DNA of 64,000 bases from Streptomyces platensis (lineage in GTDB: Bacteria > Actinomycetota > Actinomycetes > Streptomycetales > Streptomycetaceae), in NCBI RefSeq assembly GCF_008704855.1, contig NZ_CP023691.1:2418001-2482000 (forward strand), given 5' to 3'. How positions within the stretch are numbered: the stretch's first letter is position 1; every line of letters begins with the position of its first letter. Both the position numbers and the translations under genes were made by a program. The notes beneath the pieces are model-generated. The model was not told the DNA's origin. It ran no database searches and was given only the letters and a program-made list of their open reading frames with translations. Positions 43,136 to 53,172 of this stretch are shown one piece after another.

Positions 43136-44407
43136 TCAGATCCGCGGGCGCAGCCGGGCCTCTCCAACCGGGTTCTGCACCCGCTCGGCCGCTCCTGTGG
43201 TGCTGGACGCGCTGTTCTTCAGCGCGCTGCCGTCCCGCCATTCCTTCCAGGGCATGTTCCAGTCACCGAAGCCGTTGTCGAACGGCGTCATGGTGTCGCC
43301 GCCGCTGTTGACGACCTTGACGATGTCGCCGACCCGCACGGTGTTGAAGAACCACTGGGCATTGCCCGTGGACATGCCCGTACAGCCGTGGCTGACGTTC
43401 GCCGCGCCCTGCGATCCGACGGACCAGGGTGCGGCGTGGACGTATTCGCCGCTCCAGGTCACCCGGGTGGCCCAGTAGACCGGCAGGTCGTAGGAGTCCC
43501 CGCTCCCGGCGGCGATGCCGACCGTCGAGCTGCGCATCCGTACGAAGCTCTCCTTGCCGAGGACGACCTTGATGCCGTTGCGGGTGGAGAAGCCGGGCTT
43601 GCCCGTGGTCACCGGGATGGTCTTGATCGTCTCGCCGTTGCGCCACACCGTGAGCTGGTGTGTGCCCGCGTCGGTGATCGCCTCCACCCGGTCGCCGGTG
43701 GTGAGCTTCACGGGCTTGGACGGGCCTCCGTAGAGCCCCTTGGCGATCTTCAGGCCCGCCAGGTTGCTGTGCACCGAGATCGTGGCGTGGGCGGGCCAGT
43801 ACTCCTTCGGGCGGAAGTGCAGCTTCTTGTCGTCCACCCAGTGCCAGGCGCCCTGCACCCGTGGCATGGAATCGACCTTCAGGGCGCTCTCCACGATGGC
43901 GCGGGCCTTCGGGTCCTTGACGGGCTGGCTCAGCTCCGCGGTGACCGGCTGGCCGACGCCGTACTCGCCGGCCTCCGGCCCGAAGGCGGCGGTCAACTGG
44001 CCGTCCGCCTCCTTGGTGTTGACCACGAGCGTCTTGCGGCCGGGCTCACCGTCCTCCTCGGTGCTCACCCGCACCGTGTAGCGGGAGCCGGCGGCCAGCG
44101 GCGCGGTGGTGCGCCAGTGCCTGCCGTCGGCGCTCAGCTCACCGTGGACGAAGCGGCCGGTGGAATCGGTGGCCGTGACGTCGGTGATGCGCGCGTCGTC
44201 GCCGTTGACGGACACCTCAAGCGGCTTGTCGGGGTCCGCCTTCTTGTTGCCGTCCGGGGTGTTGGCCGAGATCTGGTCGGCCGCGTCGTAGGGATTGGCG
44301 GAGAGCGCTTCCGAATCCGAGCCCCCGCACGCGGTGGCGCTCACCGCAAGGGGCACGAGCAGGAGGCCGCAGCTCAGCACCGTCCGGGTTCGAGGTCTGT
44401 GACTCAT
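43136..44407 (-). CDS. L,D-transpeptidase lipoprotein (Ldt/YkuD family with Ig-like domain)
   Basis: A 423-residue exported lipoprotein: signal with lipobox SATAC (Cys about 27), an Ig-like domain (about 60-270), and a YkuD catalytic domain. The catalytic motif is SHGCTGMSTGNAQWF with the nucleophilic Cys. It makes 3-3 cross-links in peptidoglycan. The C-terminal tail (WNMPWKEW...) is like LdtMt2-type enzymes. I chose ATG 44407; the longer frame upstream runs over the ctaF terminator. It sits between ctaE and ctaF, as in S. coelicolor. Confidence 0.88.
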   Translation of the reverse strand: MSHRPRTRTVLSCGLLLVPLAVSATACGGSDSEALSANPYDAADQISANTPDGNKKADPDKPLEVSVNGDDARITDVTATDSTGRFVHGELSADGRHWRTTAPLAAGSRYTVRVSTEEDGEPGRKTLVVNTKEADGQLTAAFGPEAGEYGVGQPVTAELSQPVKDPKARAIVESALKVDSMPRVQGAWHWVDDKKLHFRPKEYWPAHATISVHSNLAGLKIAKGLYGGPSKPVKLTTGDRVEAITDAGTHQLTVWRNGETIKTIPVTTGKPGFSTRNGIKVVLGKESFVRMRSSTVGIAAGSGDSYDLPVYWATRVTWSGEYVHAAPWSVGSQGAANVSHGCTGMSTGNAQWFFNTVRVGDIVKVVNSGGDTMTPFDNGFGDWNMPWKEWRDGSALKNSASSTTGAAERVQNPVGEARLRPRI

Positions 44408-44485
44408 GCCCCAAAAATATGAAGAATCACCTGTCTCAGCGCGCTGGAGGACTGCAAACGGGTCTGGCCCGCGCCACCAAAAGCG

Positions 44486-44521
44486 GCGGGCCCGGACACC
44501 TGTTGAGGTGTCCGGGCCCGC
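44486..44521 (-). terminator. Terminator after the ctaCDF operon
   Basis: GCGGGCCCGGACACCT pairs perfectly (16 bp) with AGGTGTCCGGGCCCGC around a GTTG loop, about 20 bp past the ctaF stop on the minus strand. Confidence 0.88.
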
Positions 44522-44541
44522 CCGACGGCAGCTGTGTGCCG

Positions 44542-44940
44542 TTACTGCGTGCGGTTCTCGCCGCGGTAGTACTCGAAGACCCAGCCGAAGAGACCCACGA
44601 GGATCACCGGCAGGGAGAAGTACAGCAGCCACCAGCCGAAGACGACGCCCAGGAAGGCGAGCGCGCCACCGACGGCCAGGGACAGCGGCTGCCAGCTGTG
44701 CGGGCTGAAGAAGCCCAGCTCACCGGCGTCGTCCGAGACCTCGGCGTTCTCGTTGTCCTGTGCACCCGCGTCGACCCGCCGGGCCGTGAAGGCCAGGTAG
44801 TAGCCGACCATGATGCACAGGCCGAAGGCGAGGAACAGTGCGGTGGTACCCGCGGGCTCCTTCGACCAGACGCCATAGACGATCGCCATGGCGAGGACGA
44901 AGACGGAGAGCCAGATGAACATCTTGCCCTGGATCTTCAC
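44542..44940 (-). CDS. ctaF: Cytochrome c oxidase subunit IV (actinobacterial)
   Basis: A 132-residue small subunit with four membrane segments: [37 protein letters not shown], and a closely spaced pair near [19 protein letters not shown] and [14 protein letters not shown]. It is the actinobacteria-specific subunit IV of the aa3 oxidase. The ATG overlaps the ctaD stop by 4 bp. A perfect hairpin terminator follows its stop. Confidence 0.94.
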   Translation of the reverse strand: MKIQGKMFIWLSVFVLAMAIVYGVWSKEPAGTTALFLAFGLCIMVGYYLAFTARRVDAGAQDNENAEVSDDAGELGFFSPHSWQPLSLAVGGALAFLGVVFGWWLLYFSLPVILVGLFGWVFEYYRGENRTQ

Positions 44941-46673
44941 TTGCCCGCCTCCTTGCCGCCGGCGAGGGACTTGTCGTCCTCGGTGGCACGGCCGTTGTGC
45001 AGCGCGTCAAGAGCTGCGATCTCCGGGTGGTGCAGATCGAACGCCGGGGATTCGGAGCGAATGCGCGGCAGGGTGAGGAAGTTGTGCCGCGGCGGCGGGC
45101 AGGACGTCGCCCACTCGAGCGAGCGGCCGTAGCCCCAGGGGTCGTCGACCTCGATCTTCTCGCCGTACTTCGCCGTCTTCCAGACGTTGTACATGAAGGG
45201 CAGGATCGACAGGCCCAGCAGGAACGAGCTGATCGTCGAGATGGTGTTCAGCGCCGTGAAGCCGTCGGCCGCGAGATAGTCCGCGTAACGCCGCGGCATG
45301 CCCTCGGCACCGAGCCAGTGCTGGACGAGGAAGGTGCCGTGGAAGCCCACGAACAGCGTCCAGAACGTGATCTTGCCGAGCCGCTCGTCCAGCATCTTGC
45401 CGGTGAACTTCGGCCACCAGAAGTGGAAGCCGGCGAACATCGCGAAGACGACCGTACCGAACACCACGTAGTGGAAGTGCGCCACGACGAAGTACGAGTC
45501 GGAGACGTGGAAGTCCATCGGCGGCGAGGCCAGGATGACACCGGTCAGACCACCGAAGGTGAAGGTGATCAGGAAGCCGATCGTCCACAGCATCGGCGTC
45601 TCGAAGGACAGTGAGCCCTTCCACATCGTGCCGATCCAGTTGAAGAACTTCACACCCGTCGGCACCGCGATCAGGAACGTCATGAACGAGAAGAACGGCA
45701 ACAGCACGCCGCCCGTCACATACATGTGGTGCGCCCAGACCGTGACCGAAAGACCGGCGATGGAAATCGTCGCCGCGATCAGACCGATGTAACCGAACAT
45801 CGGCTTCCGGGAGAAGACCGGAATGACCTCGGAAATGATGCCGAAGAACGGCAGCGCGATGATGTACACCTCTGGATGGCCGAAGAACCAGAAGAGGTGC
45901 TGCCAGAGCAGCGCTCCGCCATTTGCCGCATCGAAGACATGGGCACCGAATTTACGGTCCGCCTCCAGGGCGAACAGCGCGGCGGCCAGCACCGGGAAGG
46001 CGAGCAGGACCAGCACACCGGTCAGCAGCACGTTCCAGGTGAAGATCGGCATCCGGAACATCGTCATGCCAGGCGCCCGCATGCAGATGATCGTGGTGAT
46101 GAAGTTGACCGAACCGAGGATCGTGCCGAAGCCCGAGAAGGCCAGACCCATGATCCACATGTCGGCGCCGACGCCCGGCGAGCGGACCGCGTCCGACAGC
46201 GGGGAGTAGGCGAACCAGCCGAAGTCGGCCGCACCCTGCGGGGTGAGGAAGCCGGCCACCGCGATCAGCGAGCCGAAGAGGTAGAGCCAGTAGGCGAACA
46301 TGTTCAGCCGCGGGAACGCCACGTCGGGCGCGCCGATCTGGAGCGGCATGATCCAGTTCGCGAATCCGGCGAACAGCGGCGTCGCGAACATCAGCAGCAT
46401 GATCGTGCCGTGCATCGTGAACGCCTGGTTGAACTGCTCGTTCGACATGATCTGGAGGCCGGGACGGGCCAGCTCGGCGCGCATGAGCAGCGCCATCAGG
46501 CCGCCGACGCAGAAGAACGCGAACGACGTGACCAGGTACATCGTGCCGATGGTCTTGTGGTCAGTGGTCGTCAGCCACTTCACGACAGCGATGCCGGGTT
46601 GCTTTTTGCGTACGGGCGGTGCTGCCGGAGCCGTATCGGCGGCGGCACCCTGAGGTTCGTTGAGGATGCTCAC
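44937..46673 (-). CDS. ctaD: Cytochrome c oxidase subunit I
   Basis: A 578-residue, 12-helix catalytic subunit of the aa3 oxidase, holding heme a and the heme a3/CuB centre. Family signatures: the heme-a His in [12 protein letters not shown], the CuB/a3 centre [24 protein letters not shown], and [11 protein letters not shown]. The C-terminal cytoplasmic tail (from about 530) is longer than in mitochondria. It overlaps ctaC and ctaF by 4 bp on either side, so the three are one operon. Start ATG at 46673. Confidence 0.97.
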   Translation of the reverse strand: MSILNEPQGAAADTAPAAPPVRKKQPGIAVVKWLTTTDHKTIGTMYLVTSFAFFCVGGLMALLMRAELARPGLQIMSNEQFNQAFTMHGTIMLLMFATPLFAGFANWIMPLQIGAPDVAFPRLNMFAYWLYLFGSLIAVAGFLTPQGAADFGWFAYSPLSDAVRSPGVGADMWIMGLAFSGFGTILGSVNFITTIICMRAPGMTMFRMPIFTWNVLLTGVLVLLAFPVLAAALFALEADRKFGAHVFDAANGGALLWQHLFWFFGHPEVYIIALPFFGIISEVIPVFSRKPMFGYIGLIAATISIAGLSVTVWAHHMYVTGGVLLPFFSFMTFLIAVPTGVKFFNWIGTMWKGSLSFETPMLWTIGFLITFTFGGLTGVILASPPMDFHVSDSYFVVAHFHYVVFGTVVFAMFAGFHFWWPKFTGKMLDERLGKITFWTLFVGFHGTFLVQHWLGAEGMPRRYADYLAADGFTALNTISTISSFLLGLSILPFMYNVWKTAKYGEKIEVDDPWGYGRSLEWATSCPPPRHNFLTLPRIRSESPAFDLHHPEIAALDALHNGRATEDDKSLAGGKEAGK

Positions 46674-47632
46674 TGGTTCTTGGTCTCCGCATTCCTGGCG
46701 TGATCCGTCTGCTCAATGCCCGACGGCAGGTATCCGGTCTGGCCCTTCTTCGCCAGGTCCTTCAGGTGCTCCTGGTACCGCTCGGGGGAGACAACCTTGA
46801 CGTTGAAGAGCATCCGGGAGTGGTCGACACCGCAGAGCTCGGCGCACTTGCCCATGAAGGTGCCCTCCTTGTTCGGAGTCACCTCGAAGACATTGGTGTG
46901 GCCCGGGATGACGTCCTGCTTCATCAGGAACGGCACCACCCAGAAGGAGTGGATGACGTCGCGAGAGGTCAGCACGAACTGAACCGTCTCGCCCTTCGGC
47001 AGCCACAGGGTCGGACCGGGGTTGCCGTTCTGCGGGTTCCGCGTGCCCGGGTTGCCCACGTCGTAGACGCCGTCCGCACCGGCCGGCGCGGACTTCTTCC
47101 ACTTGTCCGGGATCGCGTCGAGCGCGCTGGAGTTGATGGCCGAGGTCGACTTGTTGCCGTCCACGTTCTCCAGGTAGTTGAACGCCCAGCTCCACTGGAA
47201 GCCGACCACGTTCACGACGTGGTCCGGCTTCTTGGAAGTCTTGAGGAGTGCGCTCTCATCACGTGCGGTGAAGTAGAAAAGCACCGCAATGATGATGAAC
47301 GGCACGATCGTGTACAACGCCTCGATCGGCATGTTGTACCGGGTCTGCGCGGGGACCTCCACCTTGGTCCTGCTTCGGCGGTGGAAGATCACGCTCCAGA
47401 TGATCAGGCCCCACACCAGCACGCCCGTTGCGAGGGCGGCGGCCCAGGAGCCCTGCCAAAGAGAGAGGATCCGCGGCGCCTCGTCGGTGACGGGCGTTGG
47501 CATGCCGAGGCGGGGGAAGTCCTTATATGTGCAACCAGTCGCGGTCGCCAGGACCAGGCCCGCAGCAAGCACCTGCGGCAGCTTCCGCCGCATCGGGCGC
47601 CGCGACGAGCGGTCGGAGCCGTTGGGACTCAC
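46670..47632 (-). CDS. ctaC: Cytochrome c oxidase subunit II
   Basis: A 320-residue lipoprotein subunit. The lipobox ends at Cys in [10 protein letters not shown]. Two membrane helices follow ([19 protein letters not shown] and [13 protein letters not shown]), then a cupredoxin domain with the CuA site [12 protein letters not shown] near the C-terminus. Electrons enter here from cytochrome c. The GTG start at 47632 ([13 protein letters not shown]) has GGAAGG 7 bases upstream; an ATG 13 codons later is an alternative. It overlaps ctaD by 4 bp and diverges from a desulfurase-TusA fusion gene. Confidence 0.95.
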   Translation of the reverse strand: MSPNGSDRSSRRPMRRKLPQVLAAGLVLATATGCTYKDFPRLGMPTPVTDEAPRILSLWQGSWAAALATGVLVWGLIIWSVIFHRRSRTKVEVPAQTRYNMPIEALYTIVPFIIIAVLFYFTARDESALLKTSKKPDHVVNVVGFQWSWAFNYLENVDGNKSTSAINSSALDAIPDKWKKSAPAGADGVYDVGNPGTRNPQNGNPGPTLWLPKGETVQFVLTSRDVIHSFWVVPFLMKQDVIPGHTNVFEVTPNKEGTFMGKCAELCGVDHSRMLFNVKVVSPERYQEHLKDLAKKGQTGYLPSGIEQTDHARNAETKNQ

Positions 47633-48000
47633 GTAGCGCCTTCCCGAGAGTCTCGCCCGCGAGACCGGCTGCGGCCGTCTCGCTGGTCGGTCGCCGGCCC
47701 TGGCGCGGGCAGGGGTTTGGATGTTTATGCGGACCAAACCCTACTGGACGCTATTTGGGGTCGCGCGGGGAGGGTGCCCAACGCGCCGCGTCGCACCCCT
47801 AAGGGGTGGCCGAGGCCGGTGGGAGACGGTCTCCGAAGCCCCGATTACCCGCTTTCACCAGGCATCTGACGCCGCGCCCGGCACCGGCGCCGACCGCTCT
47901 CCCGGCAGGCGCCGGCCCGCCCCGCCCCCGAGGACCGGGCTCCCGTGCCCCCGCCCGGCCGGGTGGGCGGCCCGCTCCCCGGAAAGAGGGGACTAACGTC

Positions 48001-49470
48001 TTGTATGTGCCCTACTTCGACGCGGCGTCCGCCGCCCCGCTGCATCCCGTCGCCCGTGAGGCCCTGCTCGCCTCGCTGGACGAAGGCTGGGCCGACCCGG
48101 CCCGCCTCTACCGCGAGGGGCGGCGCGCCCGGCTGCTGCTGGACGCCGCGCGCGAGGCCGCGGCCGAGGCGGTGGGCTGCCGCCCGGACGAAGTGGTTTT
48201 CACCCCTTCGGGGACACAAGCGGTGCACTCGGGAGTCTCGGGGGCGCTGGCGGCCCGCCGGCGTGTCGGTCGCCGGCTGCTGCACTCCGCCGTAGAGCAC
48301 TCCTCCGTCCTGCATGCCGCCGAGGTCCATACGGCGGCCGGCGGCAGCTGCACGGAGCTGGCGGTGGACCGTACGGGCCGGGTGGCGGCCGGGGACGTCG
48401 CCGCCGCGCTGAGCCCGGACACCGCGCTGGTCTGCCTCCAGTCCGCCAACCACGAGGTGGGCACCGAACAGCCGGTCGAGGAAGTGGCCGCGCTCTGCCA
48501 GGAGGCGGGCGTACCCCTCCTGGTGGACGCCGCACAGTCGCTCCCCTGGGGGCCGGTGCCCGGTGGCTGGTCACTGCTGGCGGCGAGCGCCCACAAGTGG
48601 GGCGGCCCGCCCGGGGTGGGGCTGCTCGCGGTCCGCAAGGGGACCCGGTTCGCCCCCCAGGGGCCGCGGGACGAGCGCGAGGCGGGCCGCAGCCCGGGGT
48701 TCGAGAACCTCCCGGCGATCGTGGCCGCCGCGGCGTCGCTGCGCGCCCTGCGGGCGGGCCAGGAGGCCGCCGGCGAGGCGGCGCGGCTGCGGAAGCTGGT
48801 GGACCGGATCCGGACCCGGGTGCCGGAGCTGGTCCCGGATGTGGAGGTGGTCGGCCATCCGGTGCACCGCCTCCCCCACCTCGTGACCTTCTCCTGCCTC
48901 TACGTCGACGGGGAGGCGCTGCTGCACGAGCTCGACCGGGCGGGCTTCTCGGTGTCGTCCGGCTCGTCCTGTACGTCCAGCACGCTGACGCCGAGCCATG
49001 TACTGCGCGCCATGGGCGTGCTGTCCGAGGGGAATGTGCGGGTCTCGCTGCCGTACGGCACGGACGGGGCGGAGGTGGACCGCTTCCTGGAGGTGCTGCC
49101 GGCGGTGGTGCGCTCGGTGCGGGAGCGGCTGGGCGTCCCGGCGGCGGGGCGGGAGACGGTGGCGGCTACGGCCGGCGGGGGGCCGGAAGCGGCCCCGGCA
49201 GCGGCGGCCGAAGAGCCCGGCGAGCCCGCGGCCTCCGCCGAACCGGCCGGTCTGGTCGTCGACTCGCTCGGCAAGCGCTGTCCGCTCCCGGTGATCGAGC
49301 TGGCGAAGGCGATCCTGGAGGTGCCGGTCGGCGGGACGGTGACGGTGCTCGCCGACGACGAGGCCGCCCGGCTGGACATCCCGGCCTGGTGCGCCATGCG
49401 CGAGCAGGAGTACGCGGGTGAGCGGCCGGCCGAGCGCGGCGCCGCGTATGTCGTGCGGCGCCGCGCCTGA
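48001..49470 (+). CDS. Cysteine desulfurase fused to a C-terminal TusA sulfur-carrier domain
   Basis: A 489-residue fusion. Residues 1-375 are a NifS/IscS-type desulfurase: SAVEHSSVLHAA with His100, VDAAQSLPW (Asp176, Gln179), the PLP Lys199 in ASAHKWGGP, and the catalytic Cys324 in SVSSGSSCTSSTL. An Ala/Pro/Glu linker (about 380-415) leads to a TusA domain with CPLP (Cys427) in DSLGKRCPLPVIELAKA. The enzyme would take sulfur from cysteine and pass it straight to its own carrier domain, for tRNA thiolation or a cofactor. The start is a TTG at 48001 (AGAGGGG 9 bases upstream) or GTG 48007. It diverges from ctaC. Confidence 0.86.
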   Translation: MYVPYFDAASAAPLHPVAREALLASLDEGWADPARLYREGRRARLLLDAAREAAAEAVGCRPDEVVFTPSGTQAVHSGVSGALAARRRVGRRLLHSAVEHSSVLHAAEVHTAAGGSCTELAVDRTGRVAAGDVAAALSPDTALVCLQSANHEVGTEQPVEEVAALCQEAGVPLLVDAAQSLPWGPVPGGWSLLAASAHKWGGPPGVGLLAVRKGTRFAPQGPRDEREAGRSPGFENLPAIVAAAASLRALRAGQEAAGEAARLRKLVDRIRTRVPELVPDVEVVGHPVHRLPHLVTFSCLYVDGEALLHELDRAGFSVSSGSSCTSSTLTPSHVLRAMGVLSEGNVRVSLPYGTDGAEVDRFLEVLPAVVRSVRERLGVPAAGRETVAATAGGGPEAAPAAAAEEPGEPAASAEPAGLVVDSLGKRCPLPVIELAKAILEVPVGGTVTVLADDEAARLDIPAWCAMREQEYAGERPAERGAAYVVRRRA

Positions 49471-49479
49471 CCCGGCGGT

Positions 49480-50454
49480 TCAGACCAGGTGCTGCTGGAC
49501 CTCGGCGGCGGCTTCGTGGCCGTAGGCCTTGGTGAAGCGGTCCATGAAGTGGCTGCGGTGCAGCTCGTACTCCTGGGTGCCGACGGTCTCGATGACCAGC
49601 GTCGCCAGCATGCAGCCGATCTGCGCGGCGCGCTCCAGGCCGACGCCCCAGGCCAGGCCGGACAGGAAGCCGGCGCGGAAGGCGTCGCCGACGCCGGTCG
49701 GGTCGGCCTTGGCGTTCTCCTCCGGGACGCCGACCTCGATCGTCGGCTCGCCGACCCGCTCGATGCGGACGCCGCTGGCGCCGAGGGTGGTGACGCGGGT
49801 GCCGACCTTGGCGAGGATCTCCTCGTCGGTCCAGCCGGTCTTGGACTCGATCAGGCCCTTCTCGTACTCGTTGGAGAAGAGGTAGGCGGCGCCCTCCATG
49901 AGGGTGCGGATGGCGTCGCCGTCCATCCGGGCGATCTGCTGGGAGAAGTCGGCGCCGAAGGGGATGCCGCGGCTGCGGCACTCCTCGGTGTGCCGGATCA
50001 TCGCCTCGGGGTCGTCCGCACCGATCAGGACGAGGTCGAGGCCGCCGACCCGCTCGGCCACGTGCTGGAGCTCGATCAGCCGGGCCTCGCTCATCGCGCC
50101 GGTGTAGAACGACCCGATCTGGTTGTGGTCGGCGTCGGTGGTGCACACGAAGCGGGCGGTGTGCAGCACCTCGGAGATGCGGACGGAGCGGGTGTCGACG
50201 CCGTGGCGGTCGAGCCAGGCGCGGTACTCCTCGAAGTCGTTGCCGGCGGCACCGACCAGGATCGGCTCGGTGCCGAGCTGGCCCATGCCGAAGCAGATGT
50301 TGGCGGCGACGCCGCCGCGGCGGACGTCCAGCTGGTCGACCAGGAACGAGAGGGAGACCGTATGCAGCTGGTCGGCGACCAGCTGATCGGCGAAACGGCC
50401 GGGGAAGGTCATCAGGTGGTCGGTGGCGATGGAGCCGGTGACTGCGATACGCAC
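49480..50454 (-). CDS. adoK: PfkB-family carbohydrate kinase, adenosine kinase-like
   Basis: A 324-residue ribokinase-fold enzyme. The N-terminal TGSIATDHLMTFPGRFADQ with RGGVAANICFGMGQLG, and the catalytic anion hole DPTGVGDAFRAGFLSG near residue 255, are complete. It resembles the mycobacterial adenosine kinase (AdoK), which also lies close to ctaC, so adenosine is the likely substrate rather than a sugar. Start ATG at 50454. It is convergent with the desulfurase fusion, with only 9 bp between the stops. Confidence 0.85.
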   Translation of the reverse strand: MRIAVTGSIATDHLMTFPGRFADQLVADQLHTVSLSFLVDQLDVRRGGVAANICFGMGQLGTEPILVGAAGNDFEEYRAWLDRHGVDTRSVRISEVLHTARFVCTTDADHNQIGSFYTGAMSEARLIELQHVAERVGGLDLVLIGADDPEAMIRHTEECRSRGIPFGADFSQQIARMDGDAIRTLMEGAAYLFSNEYEKGLIESKTGWTDEEILAKVGTRVTTLGASGVRIERVGEPTIEVGVPEENAKADPTGVGDAFRAGFLSGLAWGVGLERAAQIGCMLATLVIETVGTQEYELHRSHFMDRFTKAYGHEAAAEVQQHLV

Positions 50455-50613
50455 GACGGGTCTGCTCCTGCGGAAGGCGGAGGGACGGGCGGACGTGAAG
50501 CAACGCTACCCCGCGAGGTCGCGCGCCACCCGGTCATCCCGGACACTTGGAACCACTGAAACTACCCAATAGTAGGTCTTTCTCCTCGATACTCAGCTGC
50601 GTACGGTGCCCCT

Positions 50614-50841
50614 ATGACCAAGCCTGTGAAAGCCGTCACACCGCGCCACGGCGCCTCCCCCGACCCGCAGGAGCCGGAGTCACTCGACGAGCTGCGCGGC
50701 GACTGCGCGCGGATGGCGGGCCACTGGAAGGCCGGCCGGCGCCCCGCGCCCGCCCCGGGACGCGCCGCCGATCTGCACGGCATCAAGGTCCCCTCCTCCT
50801 CCGCCGCCCTCGTGGACGGAATGTCCGAGTACGGCGACTGA
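50614..50841 (+). CDS. Small protein of unknown function
   Basis: A 75-residue, polar, Pro/Ala/Arg-rich ORF (MTKPVKAVTPRHG at the start, ending GMSEYGD) with no membrane segment or recognised domain. It fills most of the gap between the adenosine kinase and a secreted-protein gene. No clear ribosome site precedes the ATG; a nearby imperfect dyad (CTAC-CCAATA-GTAG, about 50563-50576) may be a promoter element. Plausible because of its codon use and position, but not certain. Confidence 0.45.
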   Translation: MTKPVKAVTPRHGASPDPQEPESLDELRGDCARMAGHWKAGRRPAPAPGRAADLHGIKVPSSSAALVDGMSEYGD

Positions 50842-50967
50842 AGTCCGCCCCGCGGCCGCCACAGCGCGTGCCGGGGGGAACCGCGCACGCCCCCGCCCCG
50901 TCCCATCGGCGTCCACCTCATGGAGGATGGCACGTCAGATGTTCAGCGGAGCTGAAGGAGCGATGCG

Positions 50968-52503
50968 GTGAACACCGAGGACAGCACCGACACGAACCCC
51001 AAGGAGCGCAAGCGGCGCACCCCGCTGGTGGCCGCCTCGTTGGCTGCCGCGGTGCTGCTGGCCGGGGGCGGCGCGGCGTACTGGGCCTCGTCCGCGTCCA
51101 GCAGCGAGGGCTCCGGCGCGGGCTCCGCGGCCAAGGGCGACCCGCCACCGCTCGCACTCGACGGCTACACCGGCGGCGGCTCGATCGCGGCCGGTGAGCC
51201 CAATCCGCAGGGTGCGAAGTACCGGGCGGTGAAGAAGCTGCCCGGCGGTCCGGCGTCCGCGCCGGTGTACCGCCCCAAGGGGGAGATCAGCCGGCAGTCG
51301 GTGGAGCGGCTGGCGAAGGCCCTGGATGTGGCCGGAAAGGTCCGTTCGGACGGCACCAGCTGGAAGGTGGGCGGGGCGCCGGATTCCCGTGGCCCCCTCC
51401 TCCAGGTGAGCAAGACCGGCTCGGGCGCGTGGACGTACTCGCAGTACGGCACGCCGGGCGGGACGAACTGTGCGCTGCCGTCGTCCCCCAAGGGCGGCCA
51501 GGACGGGTCCGGTGGCGGTACGCCGTCGAACCGGCCGGGCTGTCCGTCGTACCGCGGCGGCGGGGACGTCACGACCGAGGACGACAGCAGCGGCAAGGGC
51601 GCGGTGTCGCCGGAGAAGGCCAAGAAGGCGGCGCAGCCCGTACTGGCGGCCCTCGGCCAGAAGAACGCCCGGCTCGACGCGGGCGGACTGTCCGGCGCCG
51701 TACGGGTCGTGACCGCGAACCCGGTGCTCGGCGGGCTGCCGACCTATGGCTGGCAGAGCGACCTCCAGGTCGGCTCGGACGGTCAGGTGGTCGGTGGCAG
51801 CGGCCAGTTGGCGAACCCGGTCAAGGGCGCGGAGTATCCGGTGCTGAGCGCCGACAAGACGCTGGACCGGCTGAATTCGGGCGGCGGCCGCACGCCGGCC
51901 GGCTGCCCCTCGGCACCCGGCGGCACGGCCGACAAGGGTGACAAGGACGGCAAGGGCGACGGGATCGCGCCGTGCGAGCCGTCGCCGACGAAGGCGCAGC
52001 CGCCGGCCGAGGTGACCGGTGCGGTCTTCGGGCTCGCGGTGCAGTACGTGGACGGCGGCCAGGCGCTGGTGCCGTCGTGGCTGTACAAGGTGCGCCAGCC
52101 GGGCGCCGGCAGCGGCCCGGACAGCGCCTCGACGGTCACGCACCCGGCGGTGAACCCGAAGTACCTGGCCCACCGGGGCGGCGGGACGTCGCAGAGCCCG
52201 GGACAGTCGCCGCACAAGCCGTCCGGGAAGCCGGGGGCGATGGCCCTGGAGTCGTACGACGTGAGCGACGGCGGCAAGAAACTGACGGTGCACTTCTGGG
52301 GCGGGGTGTGCAGCGTCTACTCGGTGAGCGCGGAGGAGTCGGCGAAAACGGTGAAGACCAAGGTCGTCGGCAAGGACAAGAAGCCCGGCCAGGTCTGCGT
52401 GAAGATCGCCAAGGAGTTCACCAAGACCGTGACGCTGGACAAGCCGCTGGACGGCCGGAAGGTGATCGATGAGTCGAGCGGCGACTCCGTGCCGAAGCGG
52501 TAA
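50968..52503 (+). CDS. Large membrane-anchored extracytoplasmic protein, unknown function
   Basis: A 511-residue protein: 20 charged residues, one membrane segment or uncleaved signal (PLVAASLAAAVLLAGGGAAYW, residues about 19-39), then a 470-residue Gly/Pro/Lys/Ser-rich extracytoplasmic region. Near residues 175-195 and 310-340 are long low-complexity Gly/Asp/Lys stretches. Paired cysteines (about 9 in all) suggest disulfides outside the membrane. I recognise no catalytic domain. GTG 50968 has AAGGAG 8 bases upstream. It is convergent with erpA and shares a bidirectional terminator with it. Confidence 0.78.
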   Translation: MNTEDSTDTNPKERKRRTPLVAASLAAAVLLAGGGAAYWASSASSSEGSGAGSAAKGDPPPLALDGYTGGGSIAAGEPNPQGAKYRAVKKLPGGPASAPVYRPKGEISRQSVERLAKALDVAGKVRSDGTSWKVGGAPDSRGPLLQVSKTGSGAWTYSQYGTPGGTNCALPSSPKGGQDGSGGGTPSNRPGCPSYRGGGDVTTEDDSSGKGAVSPEKAKKAAQPVLAALGQKNARLDAGGLSGAVRVVTANPVLGGLPTYGWQSDLQVGSDGQVVGGSGQLANPVKGAEYPVLSADKTLDRLNSGGGRTPAGCPSAPGGTADKGDKDGKGDGIAPCEPSPTKAQPPAEVTGAVFGLAVQYVDGGQALVPSWLYKVRQPGAGSGPDSASTVTHPAVNPKYLAHRGGGTSQSPGQSPHKPSGKPGAMALESYDVSDGGKKLTVHFWGGVCSVYSVSAEESAKTVKTKVVGKDKKPGQVCVKIAKEFTKTVTLDKPLDGRKVIDESSGDSVPKR

Positions 52504-52551
52504 CGGGCCCCGCGGAAACCGCCGGGCCGGACCCGGCGGAGACCGATACAG

Positions 52552-52590
52552 CGAAAGCGGCGCTCCCCCTCTCGGGGGGCGCCGCTTTCG
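52552..52590. terminator. Bidirectional terminator
   Basis: CGAAAGCGGCGC ... GCGCCGCTTTCG forms a long stem with an inner CCCC/GGGG part, between the stops of the secreted-protein gene (plus) and erpA (minus). Confidence 0.85.
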
Positions 52591-52610
52591 TGCGTACGTG
52601 CCCGTACTCC

Positions 52611-52964
52611 TTAGCTGAAGGAGTCGCCGCAGGCGCAGGAGCCGGTGGCGTTCGGGTTGTCGATCGTGAAGCCCTGCTTCTCGATGGTGTCGACGAAGTC
52701 GATGGAGGCACCGCCCAGGTAGGGCGCGCTCATCCGGTCGGTGACGACCTTGACACCGTCGAAGTCCTTGACGACATCGCCGTCGAGCGAGCGCTCGTCG
52801 AAGAAGAGCTGGTAGCGCAGGCCGGAGCAGCCGCCGGGCTGAACAGCCACCCGCAGCGCGAGGTCGTCCCGGCCTTCCTGCTCCAGAAGGCTCTTGACCT
52901 TCGACGCGGCCGCGTCGGACAGGATGATGCCGTCGCTGACGGTGGTCTCGTCCTGAACGCTCAT
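52611..52964 (-). CDS. erpA: A-type iron-sulfur carrier (ErpA/HesB family)
   Basis: A 117-residue A-type carrier that delivers Fe-S clusters to apo-enzymes. The three cluster cysteines are in PGGCSGLRY (about Cys46) and the C-terminal SCACGDSF pair. Length matches the family (105-120). The position next to nadA is suggestive, because NadA needs a [4Fe-4S] cluster. Start ATG at 52964. Confidence 0.94.
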   Translation of the reverse strand: MSVQDETTVSDGIILSDAAASKVKSLLEQEGRDDLALRVAVQPGGCSGLRYQLFFDERSLDGDVVKDFDGVKVVTDRMSAPYLGGASIDFVDTIEKQGFTIDNPNATGSCACGDSFS

Positions 52965-53172
52965 CTAGATCTCTCCCGGGTTGTACGGACCGCTTGTCAT
53001 CGGTTGCAACCAGCTGCAACCGGGGACGTCCCGGATTAATTCCGGCTGGGCGCAATTCGTCGAGAAGCCTTCCGGACACCGCCGGGGGCAGCCTCTCCTG
53101 TCGTTCTCTCCTCATGCTCGCACACCGGCCGCCGGGAACAGGTGGCCGACCGCACACCGGGGGGTTCTGATG

